Of a stretch of DNA of 64,000 bases, positions 24,068 to 37,077 are shown in pieces. Each line of letters opens with the position of its first letter. Position 1 is the stretch's first letter. A program made the position numbers and the translations under genes. Source of the stretch: Burhinus oedicnemus (taxonomy: Eukaryota > Chordata > Aves > Charadriiformes > Burhinidae); the NCBI GenBank assembly GCA_008921705.1, contig VFFE01007667.1:711002-775001 (forward strand), given 5' to 3'. The notes beneath the pieces were generated by a model. It had not been told where the DNA came from. It did not search any database and saw nothing but the letters and a program-made list of their open reading frames with translations.

Positions 24068-24886
24068 CATGCACTTAGGAATATAAAATTTCAAGGAAAA
24101 AAACCCAAATATCTTAAAGTGCTGAGCATCTGAGTTGAGAAAAGTCCATTGGTTAACAAAAATAATACTGACAGCTCCCTGGTGCCCAATTAATCATTTG
24201 CTTTTAACAACAGAGACTCACAGGCAGACACAAAAGTGGAGCAGGAAAGCAGGAGAAATGAAATGCTCCTTTGTCTTGTGGCTGAACTTGTTGCCCCTGC
24301 TGGGACACAAACAGTTCATCTGGGCAGAGAAACCCACTGGCCCACTTGGCATCCTGCAGCTCCTGGCATGTGTTAAACAGGTCGGTAGGTGGTCTGGCAC
24401 AGACCTCTTGGACGTGCTTTCTCACAAGGTTCCTTGCTTTGCAGGGGGAAAACCAGTTCAACAGAAAGATCTTTTCCGTAGGGTTCATAAACTGTTTCAT
24501 GGCACTCAGAGTACTCTATTAAATGTGGAGCTGAACTTCAAAAATGTAAATGAATTCTGTCAGGCTGTATAGTTATTTCAACGCTATCCCATATAATTTC
24601 TATGGAAATCTATTTGTTTTGTCTCAATGATGCGTACAACCATTTTAGTAGAGAAACTGTAGATAAAACGTAATTTGTGCATTCAGAAATCATTAAAATT
24701 ATCAGGTGAAATAATCTGGCTGAAACTTTTAGCTAGTCTAATTAAGAATCCCAGTGCTTCTCTCTGCCTTCGTGTCTGTCGCTGTATTTTGGTTCTGAAG
24801 GCTGTGACATACGTCGCTTTCTTACTTCAAATCTATTAGAGAGTTGATTATGCTGGTAGTTAGTGTCTTTTGCTGCTTTATTGTTT

Positions 24887-24901
24887 TTATTATTATTATT
24901 A
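24887..24901. repeat. (TTA)n microsatellite
   Basis: Five TTA units next to a T-run. Confidence 0.7.
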
Positions 24902-26985
24902 CAGGAATATATTAATCTTTATATAAGGTATCCCTGAGTTACACTAAACTCTTGGAAGAACTTTCAGGTGGGGAGTCAGATGGAAAAAGGAGGAAGGATG
25001 TGGAAAATTCAGGACATACTGGTCCAATTTGACATACCTATTTTATATCGGCTTAGTTTTATCTCTTAATGCTTCTTTCTTCAGAGGTTGTTAGTAAAAC
25101 AATTGACTGTTACTTGAAAGGTAACAATTTTCCCCTACAACCTTTCGCTTATGTGCAGTGGTGGGGACACTGGGCCATGACTGCGGAGGTTGAGGCTGTG
25201 AGACGTTATTGAAGTTGATAGAGCCTCAGCAGTGTTACTGCTTATCAGCTGGATCAGCAAAAAAATGACCCAAGGTGGAAGATTGTTGGCCTTCCATTGG
25301 TGTTAATCTGGTGTGCTTTTGCTCATTTTCTTGTGGCAGCTTAAATTGGTGCATCTTGCATGCAATACAGAGGGATTATGTGTGCTGATGACTTTATGAG
25401 TGGGTAACTCCTTAAGCAGATGCAATTCTCTCTTGTTCAAAAGAACTGTCCAAAGTTTTTATTTTAAATATTTGCATTTACTTCAATTCTTGTTTAATAT
25501 AAAGTTCATAAGCTATGTACACCCTTGCTCTGTCAACTCAGTGACTGATTCTTTTCTATGAACTGGCTTTAGATGGATTGTTCCTCATCAGTGGAAAAGT
25601 GGCAAGGTGGCCCATGGTTAAGAAGAGCCCTTCCCAGTACCTAAGCTAAATGAACTATTCTGTGAAATGAAGAAATAGGGCTTTAGATATCAAGGCAGTT
25701 TTACTGGAAAAAGTGTCAATAACAACAAAGTTAAAGGGGCTTTTGAAGTTGTTTGAGATGCCTGAATTCTGTCAACATCCCACTTCAAAAGATCTAGACC
25801 TTAGTTTTCCTGTGTCTTGTATCTTTAGTGATGGCAATAACTTGCCTTCTTTAATGAGGAGCATTGTAGTATATTCTTGGAAGCTTTCAGGCAAGTGGGT
25901 AGTGCAGGAAAGGGATTCCTAAAATATATATGAACAACAGCTTTTCATTCAGAGTCTGTTCTGTCTTCCAAATCAAGAAACTGAATGTGCTACACAGTAA
26001 GCTGAAAAATTTTAATTAGATACTTTTTTCAATAGAAGAAGTGGAGACAATTAGCTTTGTGTCCCACTATCAACCGTAGTGGTCTCCATGAAATCTGAAG
26101 GCCCAGACATTGCTGCAGCTGTCTTCAAACCTTTGAAGATTTCATGAGTTCCACCAGAAATCAAGTCAGCAGAATATTTTTGGGAGATGTTCCCACTTCC
26201 TTCCCAGCCAAACGTACCCACTTTGTTGGTCTGGATTGGCCTCCTGAATCATACAATGTTTGCATCTGCTTCCCATTACTGCCTCCTTCATTGTGAATTC
26301 CGTACTGTCAGCGATGTTTCTGCCCGACTGGTTTTCGTACGAGTAGATAACACACTTTATTTCTTAAGAATCTGTTTCTAGGGAGAAAAAAAGTCAATCT
26401 CTTCCAAACAATTGTCAAGAGCTCCTAAGCCTTCTTGGAGCATCACACAAAAGCAACTTAATCCTGCTCTCTGCAAATGTCATGTTGCCTTGATCTCTCT
26501 TAACAGGAATTTGTTAAGTTGTTGCTACAACATTTGCAACAATCATGCCCTGTGTCACTGCCGCGTGCCACAAATCACACGCATGGAGCTGTCGGGAGTA
26601 ACAATAACATATCAAGGATGAAATGGCTTAAGTCCTGTGTGAAACATACAGTGCCGTAATTCCAGATTGCTCACTGGTTTTTCTCTGTGTGCTTCTACTG
26701 GATCCTTCGAGACTGAATTAGGTCATGGATCTGTAGGGGGGGTAGAATTTGCTGTGTAGAGTGAAAAAAAAAAAAAATTAAAAAATTAAAGTTTAGAGTA
26801 GCTGGAGCTTGATGCCTTCATAAGGATTTACTGAAAGTAGTTTTGCAGTGTGACCTAGTCTACAACTGCAGAGCCAGCACAGGGAAAAGGGAATTTATTA
26901 CTGCCTTGCTGCTGGGGCAGAGCAGAGAACAAAGTAGCTCAAGGCTTGTCTACAGGGGATAACTACTGCCATTAAAGTTCATTGT
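24902..26985. other. host DNA, nothing recognised
   Basis: AT-rich. A 10-bp perfect inverted repeat (CATGAAATCT at 26088-26097, AGATTTCATG at 26138-26147) could form a small hairpin. An A14 run lies at 26764-26777. Confidence 0.5.
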
Positions 26986-27001
26986 CTTACTTTTTTTGCA
27001 G

Positions 27002-27074
27002 TAAATCCACCTATGGACATTCTTCTGAGTGCCTGCATGCAGTTTCAGCTCATCTGCTTCCAAACTGGATTAAG
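27002..27074 (+). other. possible internal exon (73 bp)
   Basis: A consensus-like acceptor (TTACTTTTTTTGCAG ending at 27001) and a strong donor (AAG|GTAAGC, GT at 27075-27076) flank 73 bp, an ordinary size for an internal exon. Two of the three frames are open: one reads AAA TCC ACC TAT... and the other AAT CCA CCT ATG.... Neither peptide is recognisable, and 73 is not a multiple of three. It could be an exon of a long non-coding RNA, an alternative 5' exon of a gene lying further right, or chance. Splice-site quality on both sides is the only evidence. Confidence 0.3.
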
Positions 27075-27080
27075 GTAAGC

Positions 27081-28577
27081 CTTACAATGGCTACACAGAC
27101 AGGAGCAGACAATCACATACTTGTGCAGCATAAGCTCTAAGCTGGCAGATGTGCACCAGCTCTGGTTAAGGAATTCTGTATCTATGTTAAAATGGCATTA
27201 AAATCCCAAGTGGTGCTCAAAAGGATGTATCAGCTTGGGTTTAGTACTGGGCTGTCACAGCTGTAGATTTGTTGGCTTGTGACCTGCCAGCATGGGTTGC
27301 AGGTGGAGGAGACATGTAATTTGTTTGCATGTGCCCTTGTACATAAACTGTAAGTACAGCACAGACATTTCTATGGCAGAGTAAAAGCGAATTAAGTAGT
27401 TCATGGTATTTTTTGTGGACTTTTTCTTCCTCAAGACCACAGGCCCCATCTCTTCTTTTGCTCAAAATGGGTAGTAGCTTACTTCCAAACACTCTGCAGC
27501 AAACCTCCCTTTTCCCCTCTGTGTATGAACCAGTTAGAAAGAGGAGTAATTGAGAAACTGCATCTCTCCCTGGCACAAGTGTGTCAATGTGATGATAAAT
27601 GTGATTTTTCTTGCAGTTAGCTGTAGGGATGTAGACCTAGCTGAGTAGGTCCATTTGATTAGTAGGTTTATGTGAAGGTTCAGATATTGTTCAAGAGATT
27701 AAAGGTATTTTTGCCATAGTTGTACCACACTGCTAAGATATTTACCTTCCCATGGAAGTTCTAGATAATGCCTTGTTTCATACAAAGCTTAAAATCCCTT
27801 TATTAGGCAAAGACTATTTTAGTACAGCTTGATTTAACTCTGAAAGAGTGCTGAAAAAGAGCATAAGATAAAGCATTCGAGCTGACTTGTCTTTTTTGAC
27901 TCTATTTTTAGCATGTTTTCCTAGGGAAATGAGGTTTATACAGCTTACATATTTGTAAATTTAACCATCCAGCCTGCCTGGCATGTCTTCTCCCCCTGCA
28001 CTCCACGTGTGCCTTTAACTTGAACATATTGTCAGATTCTGATCAGATCTGTTGTACAGTGCGGTTGTGAACTGTGTATTTGGAAGGGTAAGGTACAAGA
28101 CAGGATAAAGATTGAAGTCATGGTTCTTGTTCGAAATAAAACCTATTTGTACCAAACTGGTGCCATAAGGAGTCTTTAAGTCATTAAATTCACTTGCTCT
28201 CCCTCCAGGGCCAGGAACTCGTGTGCATTAGTAGAATTGAGAATCTTCTCTTCGGTTTATACAGTGATGGTTTATTCTCTTCCTGTGCAAGGAAAGAGAT
28301 TTGTTTGTATAACTTCAGCATTTTTTTAATATGCAAAAATAGAGTGAGAAGAACCAAATGTTCATCTTTTAGAACGTTAGGGAATTCACAGGCATAGGAT
28401 GACGGTAAGAGAGAACCACTGTGATCCATTGAAGATGACCTTCACCTTAAGATTACGTGAAAACCTTTACTAATGCATTTTTTTATGCATTTTTATCCTT
28501 TGTCACCAACAATTTCAAATGGTTTACAATTAGGCGTTACACTTGCATCTCTACACCTGCTAAAACTACATGATGTA
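27081..28577. other. host DNA, nothing recognised
   Basis: AT-rich, with only short unmatched open frames and no clear repeat. Confidence 0.5.
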
Positions 28578-28650
28578 GGCCCTGATTCAGCAAAACTCTT
28601 AAGAATATGCTGAACTTTAAAGTTCATTTGATGTCCATGAATTTGAAGAC
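28578..28650. repeat. ancient amniote repeat relic (copy 1)
   Basis: GGCCCTGATTCAGCAAAACT followed by CTTAAGAATATGCTGAACTT and AAAGTTCATTTGATGTCCAT follows an old palindromic amniote repeat whose core reads CTGATTCAGCAAAGCACTTA and then an AGCAYGTGCTTAA-like palindrome. A second copy in the opposite orientation is at 45993-46027. Confidence 0.55.
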
Positions 28651-31600
28651 TTTGGATTGCAGGGGTTTTTTTGTGTAAGGGTAAATACAGGCACATACCT
28701 GAAGTTCAGCATGTCATATGGCAGGGTTTGGGGTATCATAGAGGTGTTTCCACCAGTAACTTGTCTGCTTTCCAGATCTCTTTGCCACGATCCTTTTGAG
28801 GAGGGCCACTTTCTTCTCTGGTGTTAGAAGCCACTGACTCTCTTCATCCTTCAAATGAAGTCTATGATATATGAGGGGGAGGGGTTTTTTCCCCTTAGCA
28901 GGTGCTATAAGCATTTCTTCTGACTGTGGGTATACTGTTTTTGTGTTCTTACCTAGGTGTACATTTTCTGGTGCCAGTTTTAAGTCTTTTAAGTCAAGAT
29001 TTCAATTTGAGTATTTTCTAACAAGCACCTGGAAAAAAATATGGGTAAATCTTGAAATAAAATGTTGGTCTGAAGGGTCAGAAACCCTCACAGAAGTTTT
29101 TTTTCTCTACTTTCACACATAGGCTGCACTCTGAATCTCAGATCTCTGTGATAATTTATCTGCTATAAAACATTTTTATTCTGTCTTTCATCTGAACAGT
29201 ATCTTTGAAGTCCCCGCCCATTCTTACTCTAAATGTGGCTTTCCCAATGGTCTCCACACAGAAGTCTGTTTCAATTAGAGAAGGAAATCATCTGGAATTA
29301 ATTTTCCAAACTGATTTCACCTCCTTTGTTGTTTCCAGTGGTAAAATGAGACTTTATAGCATTTGGGGCAGAGGGGGAGAGAGACACACCTGAAGCAGGG
29401 CCTCTGCTTAGGTTGTGAGCACCAAAGTCCTTTACTGGCTCTAACCCTAGAGCCTTGGCGAAAGGTAATGAAGTGAAATAATAGGATAAACAGCTTACAC
29501 CAGTCCTCAACTGAATTTTTTGCAGATATATTCTCCTAGAGTGAGAACCCTACTGAATACATAAGCTTTCCGCTCTAGCCCTTTTATTTAAGAAAGTGGT
29601 TTTTCACATGTGAATACCATTCACTTGTCAATGGTGACTCCATGACACCAGCTGTGTGACAATACGCATCCTATCAAGGGGACAATTGACAGTGGATGTA
29701 GAAGAAAGTGCTGGAGTTAGGTAGGCAAGCGGGCTTTGTACATGCACAGTTACAGATCATTAGTTGTTGCTCAGTGAGTTTATTTTGGTGATCTAACTTC
29801 TCCAATGAAAGATACACAAAAGCTGCAAGAAGGATCTTCATCTCTGTGTCCCGATAAAAGCATTCTTCACTCCTGGAAGAGTAAGTGGTAAAGAAAATAT
29901 ATGCTTATTTTATTTTGTTGTTGGGATGAACTGGGAGGAGATCCAGTTCTTCTAACAGAGCTTTGAAAAAATTTGTCAAAGTGATTGCTCTGTCCATCCT
30001 GTCCCTTGAGGACCTCTGGGAGTTGCGGAGAGCCTGAGTCTTCTGTCAGCAGTTTCTCCTTTCTCTTATAAAGTGACTGCTAATCAACACTTTAAAGAGA
30101 GCTTTGTAGAGAAGGAATTCCCCATCTGGAGGAAAGATGTGGTGTGTGGATTCAGGTTTTCTGTTATAATAACAAAACTGTATAGTCTTCTAGCTGATTT
30201 TTGCAGCTGAATCACTGAGCCAATTGTTTTGAACCTGAGCTGGGTAAGAGGAAGGCTGATCAAGAATGGTGCATAATGTCCTTACAAAATTTTCTTAAGG
30301 GCTTGCAATTAGAGATTATTGTGTCATCACAGAGAAAGGGCAGCCTGGAGGTCATATCTGGTATGGGAAACCCCAGGCAGGTCTTTTAAAATAGCAAGGG
30401 CAAATCAAAATGACAAACGAATGAGAGAAAGCCAGCTTGTTACTCAGCATGACTTCACCAAAATCAGCTGTGCTGTATCAGAGTAGAGATCTGGCCCGGA
30501 ATACAAATACATTTGCAGCATACTTGGACTATAGGATGTCCTTATAAAGTATAAATCCAAGAAGAGATTTTTCTTGTAGACCTTCCTTATATAAACAGTC
30601 TATAAACACATCACTTGTCAATCTGATTATTCATGTAAGTAAAGATTAAGGTCTGCCCCACAATTTTATGTGTCTGCTATTCACAGCAGGGCTACGAGAC
30701 ATGAAAAGAGTAAGTCTGGTGTGTTTGGAGGATGGAGTGTCTGTGGCTGAGACAGCAGCAGATGTTTGTGTGTGGATACCCACACAGTTTGAGAATTGTG
30801 TGTCCACTTCATTTGTCTCTGTTCTGTGTACAATATCGAACTGTGACATTAAAGAAATGATTCCTTCATTCTCCATGAGCCAGAATATGCATCAAATCAG
30901 CAGTGCTAGATTAGCAGCATCTGGCATGCAGGGTGTGTGATGTTTCAAGAAAAGCGGGACAGGACACTTTAAAGCAAACAAAAGGTTGAAACAATCTGGC
31001 TCCAGGCAGCTAGAAGAAGGAGGACTTAGGTTCAGAGTGTAGAAACACAGCCAACACATGCTCTAACCCCAGGCTGCGTGACGTTTCACAGCAGCTATGT
31101 AAAACAAGAACTCTTTCACACTTTAGTCCCCCCCACAGCTACAGGGTGTTGCACTGGGCTAAGTGTTACCTGACTTTGATGTTCTCCAGACAGACCCCAT
31201 ATTTGTTCATGTTTACACATTTAGACAGGGAAGGAGCAGCTCTGCTTAATATCCCCTGGGTTTCCTTGCAGCAGTTTTAAACACTGCAGTGCAAATAACA
31301 AACTCGGTAGGTCCTACGACAACTCAGTTCCCACCAGGCAGTTTGTGTCTGGCAGGGCAGTGGGCGAGAGCACAGATTGCTGACGTAGGTTGCAGACCTA
31401 CACACTCTCCTGCGTGCAGATATCTGGAAAGCTCCCATTCCCTCCAAATAGGGATAGGAAAGTGATGGAGAAGCTGTGACAGGCCAATCAGTTAGCTCCC
31501 TCCTCCTCCTTTCCTTTTTAATCCATCTCAGCGTGCTTCATAAATACTTTCACAGTAGCTGGACATTGAGGAGCTATTCCAACATACCAGTTGTGGGGAT

Positions 31601-31934
31601 ATACTGGAATTGCATGTTCGGTCAATAGTATCCTGCCTTTAATATCATATGTGAATATGTCACTAAATCCCAGGTTTGTGGAAAATTTTGGTTGTACGTA
31701 GTTGATGCTTTCTTTTTGATGCTGAACTTAATTCTGATTTGAGCCTTTATACATAACAACTGTGATGGGGCTAATGTACTGAACACCCTCAGTCAAATTT
31801 TTTCTCAATTGCTTTGGTTTTACTCAGTATTTGTCTTACCACAGGCCCTGCTTTAATCTGTTGTGTTATGCGCAGAGGACCTAGAAAGTAAAGTAGTTCT
31901 TGCCCTGAAAAGTTGGAAGAAATAAAGGACTTAT
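28651..31934. other. host DNA, weak promoter-like stretch only
   Basis: AT-rich. The only point of note is a CCAAT box in GGCCAATCAG (31483-31492) followed 52 bp later by CATAAATAC (31539-31547), a weak TATA-like match. I find no first exon or donor after it, so it is not called as a promoter. Confidence 0.45.
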
Positions 31935-32003
31935 AGGTATTGCTGGATTTCCGATGAGGAAGCTCAGGCACAAAGAATATTATGTGATTTGTCTGTGTCT
32001 TTG
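31935..32003 (+). mobile_element. L2-like 3'-end relic
   Basis: GATTTCCGATGAGGAAGCTC, then AGGCACAAAGAATATTATGT and GATTTGTC follow the L2-type order TTTYACAGATGAGGAAACTG, AGGCACAGAGA..TTAAGTGA, YTTGCC. About 70 bp is recognisable. Confidence 0.55.
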
Positions 32004-32432
32004 GGGTAATCGGGGCATTTATTGCAAGATTGCCTTTCCTCATCATTCTGAACTTTGATCATATTTAATATCTTCTTTTTTAATGATTTTTCCTTTTGAG
32101 TTAACAGGGAGAAGCAACAAAGAAACCAAAAATATACCTGAAATGTACAAAATCTGTATACTGGAGATGTAGCATGCCTTCCTCTGAAGGACCTTTTATC
32201 TAAATCCTAGGAAGCTGTATTATCACTACAGGGAATAACAAGGAATTACTGTTATCTGAAAGACAAGATAAGGCAGGAAGGAAGGCAAGGAATATATACA
32301 GATGATAATGAGCGGCCCATACAGAGGTGAAGCTCTCCTCATTGCAAACAAGCATATTTGGTTCTGTGAATTCCAGCACTGGTCTTCTCTTGGTCTTTTG
32401 GAGAACTTGGGCTTTTCTTGATTTTTCATGGG

Positions 32433-32466
32433 TTTTTTTGTTTTTGTTTTTGTTTTTTTCCCCCCC
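32433..32466. repeat. (TTTTTG)n tract followed by C7
   Basis: Three to four T5-7G units run directly into seven C. Confidence 0.75.
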
Positions 32467-34831
32467 TCTTCTCTGAATGTTGTGAAACAGAACATTGTGT
32501 CACACTTTAAACTTTGTTGAAACTTTATTTACATCCAGGATCAATGAGGTTAAATGCAACAAGCCAAAACCTTCATTAAAAGGCAATTTCAGTGTCCAAA
32601 GTGCGGGAATGCAAAGAAGCAGCAACTAGGGATAATTAATACGCTGCAGAGCTGATGAAATTACATTAGTCTATTTATATCTAATAGTCCTATTCAAAAA
32701 TACAATCCAGTCTTACTAGTAATTAGAAATACAGGACAAAACTGAGAAGGGTAAAGCCTCATTGTCTCTAAATAGATATTGTAAGAAAACAAACTGGCCT
32801 GCTGCTACAGCAGTAGAATCAGTGTTTGGCTCTAAGGCCTGTGTTTTTGCTGTGAGAAAGATGAAATGAGAGGGGATTTAGAGCATTCCTCTTCCCATCC
32901 CAAAGTTTCCTCCAGTCTGTAAATAAACTGTGGAAAAATACAAAGCCCTGGGCCAAAAAGCCAAATCCAGCGCTTGTGGTGTTCTGTACTTGAACTGTGC
33001 ATTTGGAGAAAGCACCAATTTACTCAGTTCATACAAACACAATGGATAAAGAGCTGTCAGATGTCTGAAACTCATTACAGCTCATAACTGGGGTTGAATT
33101 TGACATGCACTGGGCTTGGGAAATAATGGACCAGATAGCCTACTGCCATTCTTATGTATGAGATCCGACAATCAGTATCAATCCTGAACAAGACACAGAA
33201 AGCTTAGTGAAGCTAAGGTCTTTTGGGGAGCAGCGTGAGGAGGGGGCGTAAGGCTATGTGTGTGAAGCTTCTGAAGTTCAGGAGGGACTTCTCAACTAAG
33301 CCATGAGCAAACATAACAACCGGAGTAGACAAAACAGGTAGTCTGGATCTCTCATAGTATACCAAGGAAACAAGTGGTGTTATGAGGTCCTAAATGTAAA
33401 CTATATACAAAACTAGATCTGCAGCTGATGAAAATTGGCTGAACTCTATTTGAGCAAAGTTGAACTGTATTGCTTTATATTTCATGAAGTTCTCTGTATT
33501 TGGCAGTGTAATAGTTTAGGCTCTCTGACACACTTAAGTGTAGATGGGTGGATGGAACAAAGTATGATTTCATTCAGTCAGTTGTAAATATTTATGAACA
33601 TAGCCATCATCGGTAGGGAATGCGTTGTTGCTCGGCATTAATAAGAATGAAAAGGGCAAACACGACTGAGGCTCACGAGGGCAGAACTGGGGCTGGTGAA
33701 ATTTATATAAGGATCTGTTCTTCTCCAGATTTTAGATATCCTTCTGAAGCTCTAGACAGGTAGGTAAATAGCTATGCAGAGGTGTAGATACTGTTTCCAG
33801 CTAAGAATTATTCCTGTATTGATATTTATGTGCTGAAATATTGGAGGAAGTATTTTGGTTTGTTTAGGGCAGAAGTTTGGTTTTAGCGATGTGTTTGTTC
33901 CCTGCTGGCTCTAATAACCCATAAGCTTCATTCTCCCTTGTGCTTGGGGTCCTGGTGAGACAGTATGACACTAATGAAATAGATTTCATTATGTGGGTTG
34001 TAGTCAGCTGAATGTGTAAATGTCTGCAAGTTCAGGCTCTGGCAGTTATCATGAGTCATTAGGAAAAAAGTATCCTTTAACTTCAAGGTTGGGAAAGGAT
34101 TGTTGGTTTTTTTCCTTTTTGAAAAGCTGAAACAGTTTTTTCCCAGATATGTCCATTCCAAAGAAAGTTTCCTTCTAGTTTTGCCTTGCCCAGAAGCCAT
34201 ACATTCCATTGCAGACTTGCAAAGTGATGGAGGGTTTGGTTTGGCTGAGGCATCCTCCTGGGTGCAAGGAGATGTGGCTGCTTCTGGCTCTCTGACAGAC
34301 ACTGTATGTAACCTTATCTATCTCATTTGGTCTTTATTTTGTTTTCTGTCTGTAACTATACAAAATGCAGTGTGGGTTTCAGGTAGAGGATTTTGGAATG
34401 GCAAATAATAGTACTAATGTACAATTCATTGCTTTTCAGGTTCAACCTTCGAACTTAGCACTGTCTTATCCCAGAAAGGATTTTACTGTGGTTTGCTGTA
34501 CTGGGAAGAGCAAGATCTATATTGTGGAATACTTATTCTTTCCCTGTTATGAGACTATCTATACAAGTATTTCCATCCTTCACTGCACTATTTTGATTAT
34601 CTTACTGAAGGAAAAAAACCTGTCCCAGTAATTTGAAGTAGATAAAGCTCAAACATCTTCACTTGCACAGTTCTAACCTGACACCTTAGGGACCTGTTTT
34701 GCAGGCACAGATCCATTTGTCAGACTCTTCTGGCTAACACCTCTGCAAAACCAGATGTATTTAGCTCTTTGGCTTGCTGTCCTCTGGCTTCCAAACTTGA
34801 TTCTTGGAGTGAGAGTCAGGAAAGAATGTCA

Positions 34832-34868
34832 CCCCCCTCCCCTCCCCTCCCCTGCCCCCACCCCCACC
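34832..34868. repeat. (CCCCT)n C-rich tract
   Basis: Six or more C-runs of four to six bases separated by single T, G or A. The opposite strand fits the pattern for a G-quadruplex. Confidence 0.75.
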
Positions 34869-37036
34869 TTTTCCACAGTCATCTTCTAGCTTCCAGCCTG
34901 CCTTGCCGGCAACATCCTTAGCAGCATGTGATTGCTGGAAGTCTCTACTTATTGGTTAGGTTTCAAGATGACGGGCTTGGCCGGATCCTGGCCTGTGGAA
35001 CTCAGTGGTAAACATTCTCATGAAAGGCTTACTGTCTGTCACAATAATTTGCTAATCTGTTTATGGCTGGGATTCTAACAAAATGAAATCAGTCCCCTAC
35101 ATAGCCTTTTCATCCAAATATCTCCAAGAAATAGACTTGATGCTTTTGATGACATCACTTTGATTGCTGCTGCTTAACTCAATGACATTGAGCAATAGGC
35201 CTCCAGGATTTTTCCTTCTTTGGAGCTCACAAGGTGTAAGAACAATTAAAAGGATACTTACATCCCTCTTCCTTATTGCAAGGGAACCCTGAATTGAAGA
35301 TGGTTCAAGACTGTCTGCTGGAAACTGGTTTGTAGGAAATGTTGGCCAGACAGTGTGAATGGGAGCCAAAGCCATGTTTGTCAAGTACATTCGAAACTTC
35401 AGTGAGCTGGAGAGTCATTAAAGTGTGACCATTCGCCACTCAAATGATTGTGCTATTTCTTTTATCCTGTGTTACAAGGTCGTGAAGACTCTGTAGCTAG
35501 AGAGCTTATAGATGTCATTTATGACACAACTTTGGGGCTCTTCCAGCTGCTTTGAAAGGAGTCCACACTGAACTTGTTCAGAGTCCACCTGTCCTTTCAG
35601 TCCTCCTATATTACCAGCAAAACAAAGACCTAATTGTGTACTTTATGCTGGTGTAACTTCCAAGTAAGCTTCAAACCGGGTGGCATGAATAGTAAGAACT
35701 ACTAAAATACATGACAGATTTTAGCACTGGAGAGATGCCACATTGTATAGCTACAGTCTCCAGTAGACTCTTAAAGCTAGCTTCACTCGCAGCCAAATCT
35801 CCCACTGCCACCTCCTTGTTACAGCTATTATCTGTGTCGCTAAGGTGAAAGCAGTATAACAAGTTGCATCTACATCTTGCTGTGCAGATGCGTTCCAAGA
35901 ATACATTCATGTGCGTGAATGTGTGCCTTTTCAGAGGAGATCGTACAGCTGCAAGGCTGAAGGTCATTGTTATTCTAGGGTAGGGCTAACCTATAGCCTC
36001 TATAAAGAAGTTGACGTTATAGATCTCAAAAGAACTCAGTAACTGTCAATACAGAGTTTCCCGGTCTTTGCTGTGGAAAAATTCGCAAAGATTCTTAGCA
36101 AAATTATGCTAGTCTGTTATTTACACTCTTCCCTTAACTGACATAAAAGGATGAGTTTTGGAAATCTGTGCACATCTTTTACAAAATATTTATTTATTAG
36201 CAGTCCTCAATTCAGCTGTTGTGTTCCTTTCTTTTGTGCTTAAAGTGTGCTTGAAAGTGCTTGGTAACTCAAGGGAAATCACTGCAGCCAGTCAGGAATG
36301 ATCATGGGAAATGGAAAATCCCTTGCCGAGGAAGCTCAGACAAGGCTGTGTAATCAGCACGGTGCTGTTCTGCCTGCCCTCTGAAGGGAACCTGCATAGA
36401 GGTGGCTCAGGTGCAGCCTGAACTCCCGGCAAAAGGGGAAAGCACAGCCCAAAAGTCACTCCAGATAATACTTCATTTTCTAGGAGTTTCTGGTATTTGG
36501 CAAGTATCATTATCTTTTATTTTCTCTTTCTGTTTGAAAGAGCCAGATGCTTATATGGAGCCTTTGTGTATGTCTATACTGCAGGCCACTGGCGTGACAG
36601 TAGTTTCACCTTGGCTCAACTATATGTATATAAACTCCCTAGTTCTGGTAGCAGGACTGCAGTGGCACTCCAAAAGGGCTTCAGAATTCCCCTGGGATTC
36701 TGAAACACACTTTCAGTGACATCTATGTCGTGAGGCAACCTGTTACAAATAGTCTGTATGGAAACTTTATTTTCAATGCCTTCACATTCATTGCTCCCTT
36801 TGCCATCTAGTCTACAACTAGTTGGCATAAGTTGCTTTTACAGTTTTTAAATTGCAGTTCATCTAGATATCAAAACCACGTTGCATGTTTTTTAAAGGAG
36901 ATACTCAAGAGGCTGCAGCTGTTTGCAAGAGCTGTATGTGATACAGGGATGGTTTATGAAGCAGGAAAAAACATCTTTACAAGCTGTTTCTGAGCCTTCC
37001 CCTGGATCCTAATTCAGGTTGAATGAGGAGACATAT

Positions 37037-37077
37037 GGCTTCACAGTGGAACAGAAGGCTTCACTGGTGGAACAGAA
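37037..37077. repeat. 20/21-bp tandem duplication
   Basis: GGCTTCACAGTGGAACAGAA (37037-37056) is followed at once by a 21-bp near copy, GGCTTCACTGGTGGAACAGA plus A. Confidence 0.8.

Noticed and set aside
26088..26147. 10-bp inverted repeat as a possible microRNA hairpin
   Set aside because: The arms are too short and the loop (40 bp) too long for a precursor. Such inverted repeats are expected by chance.
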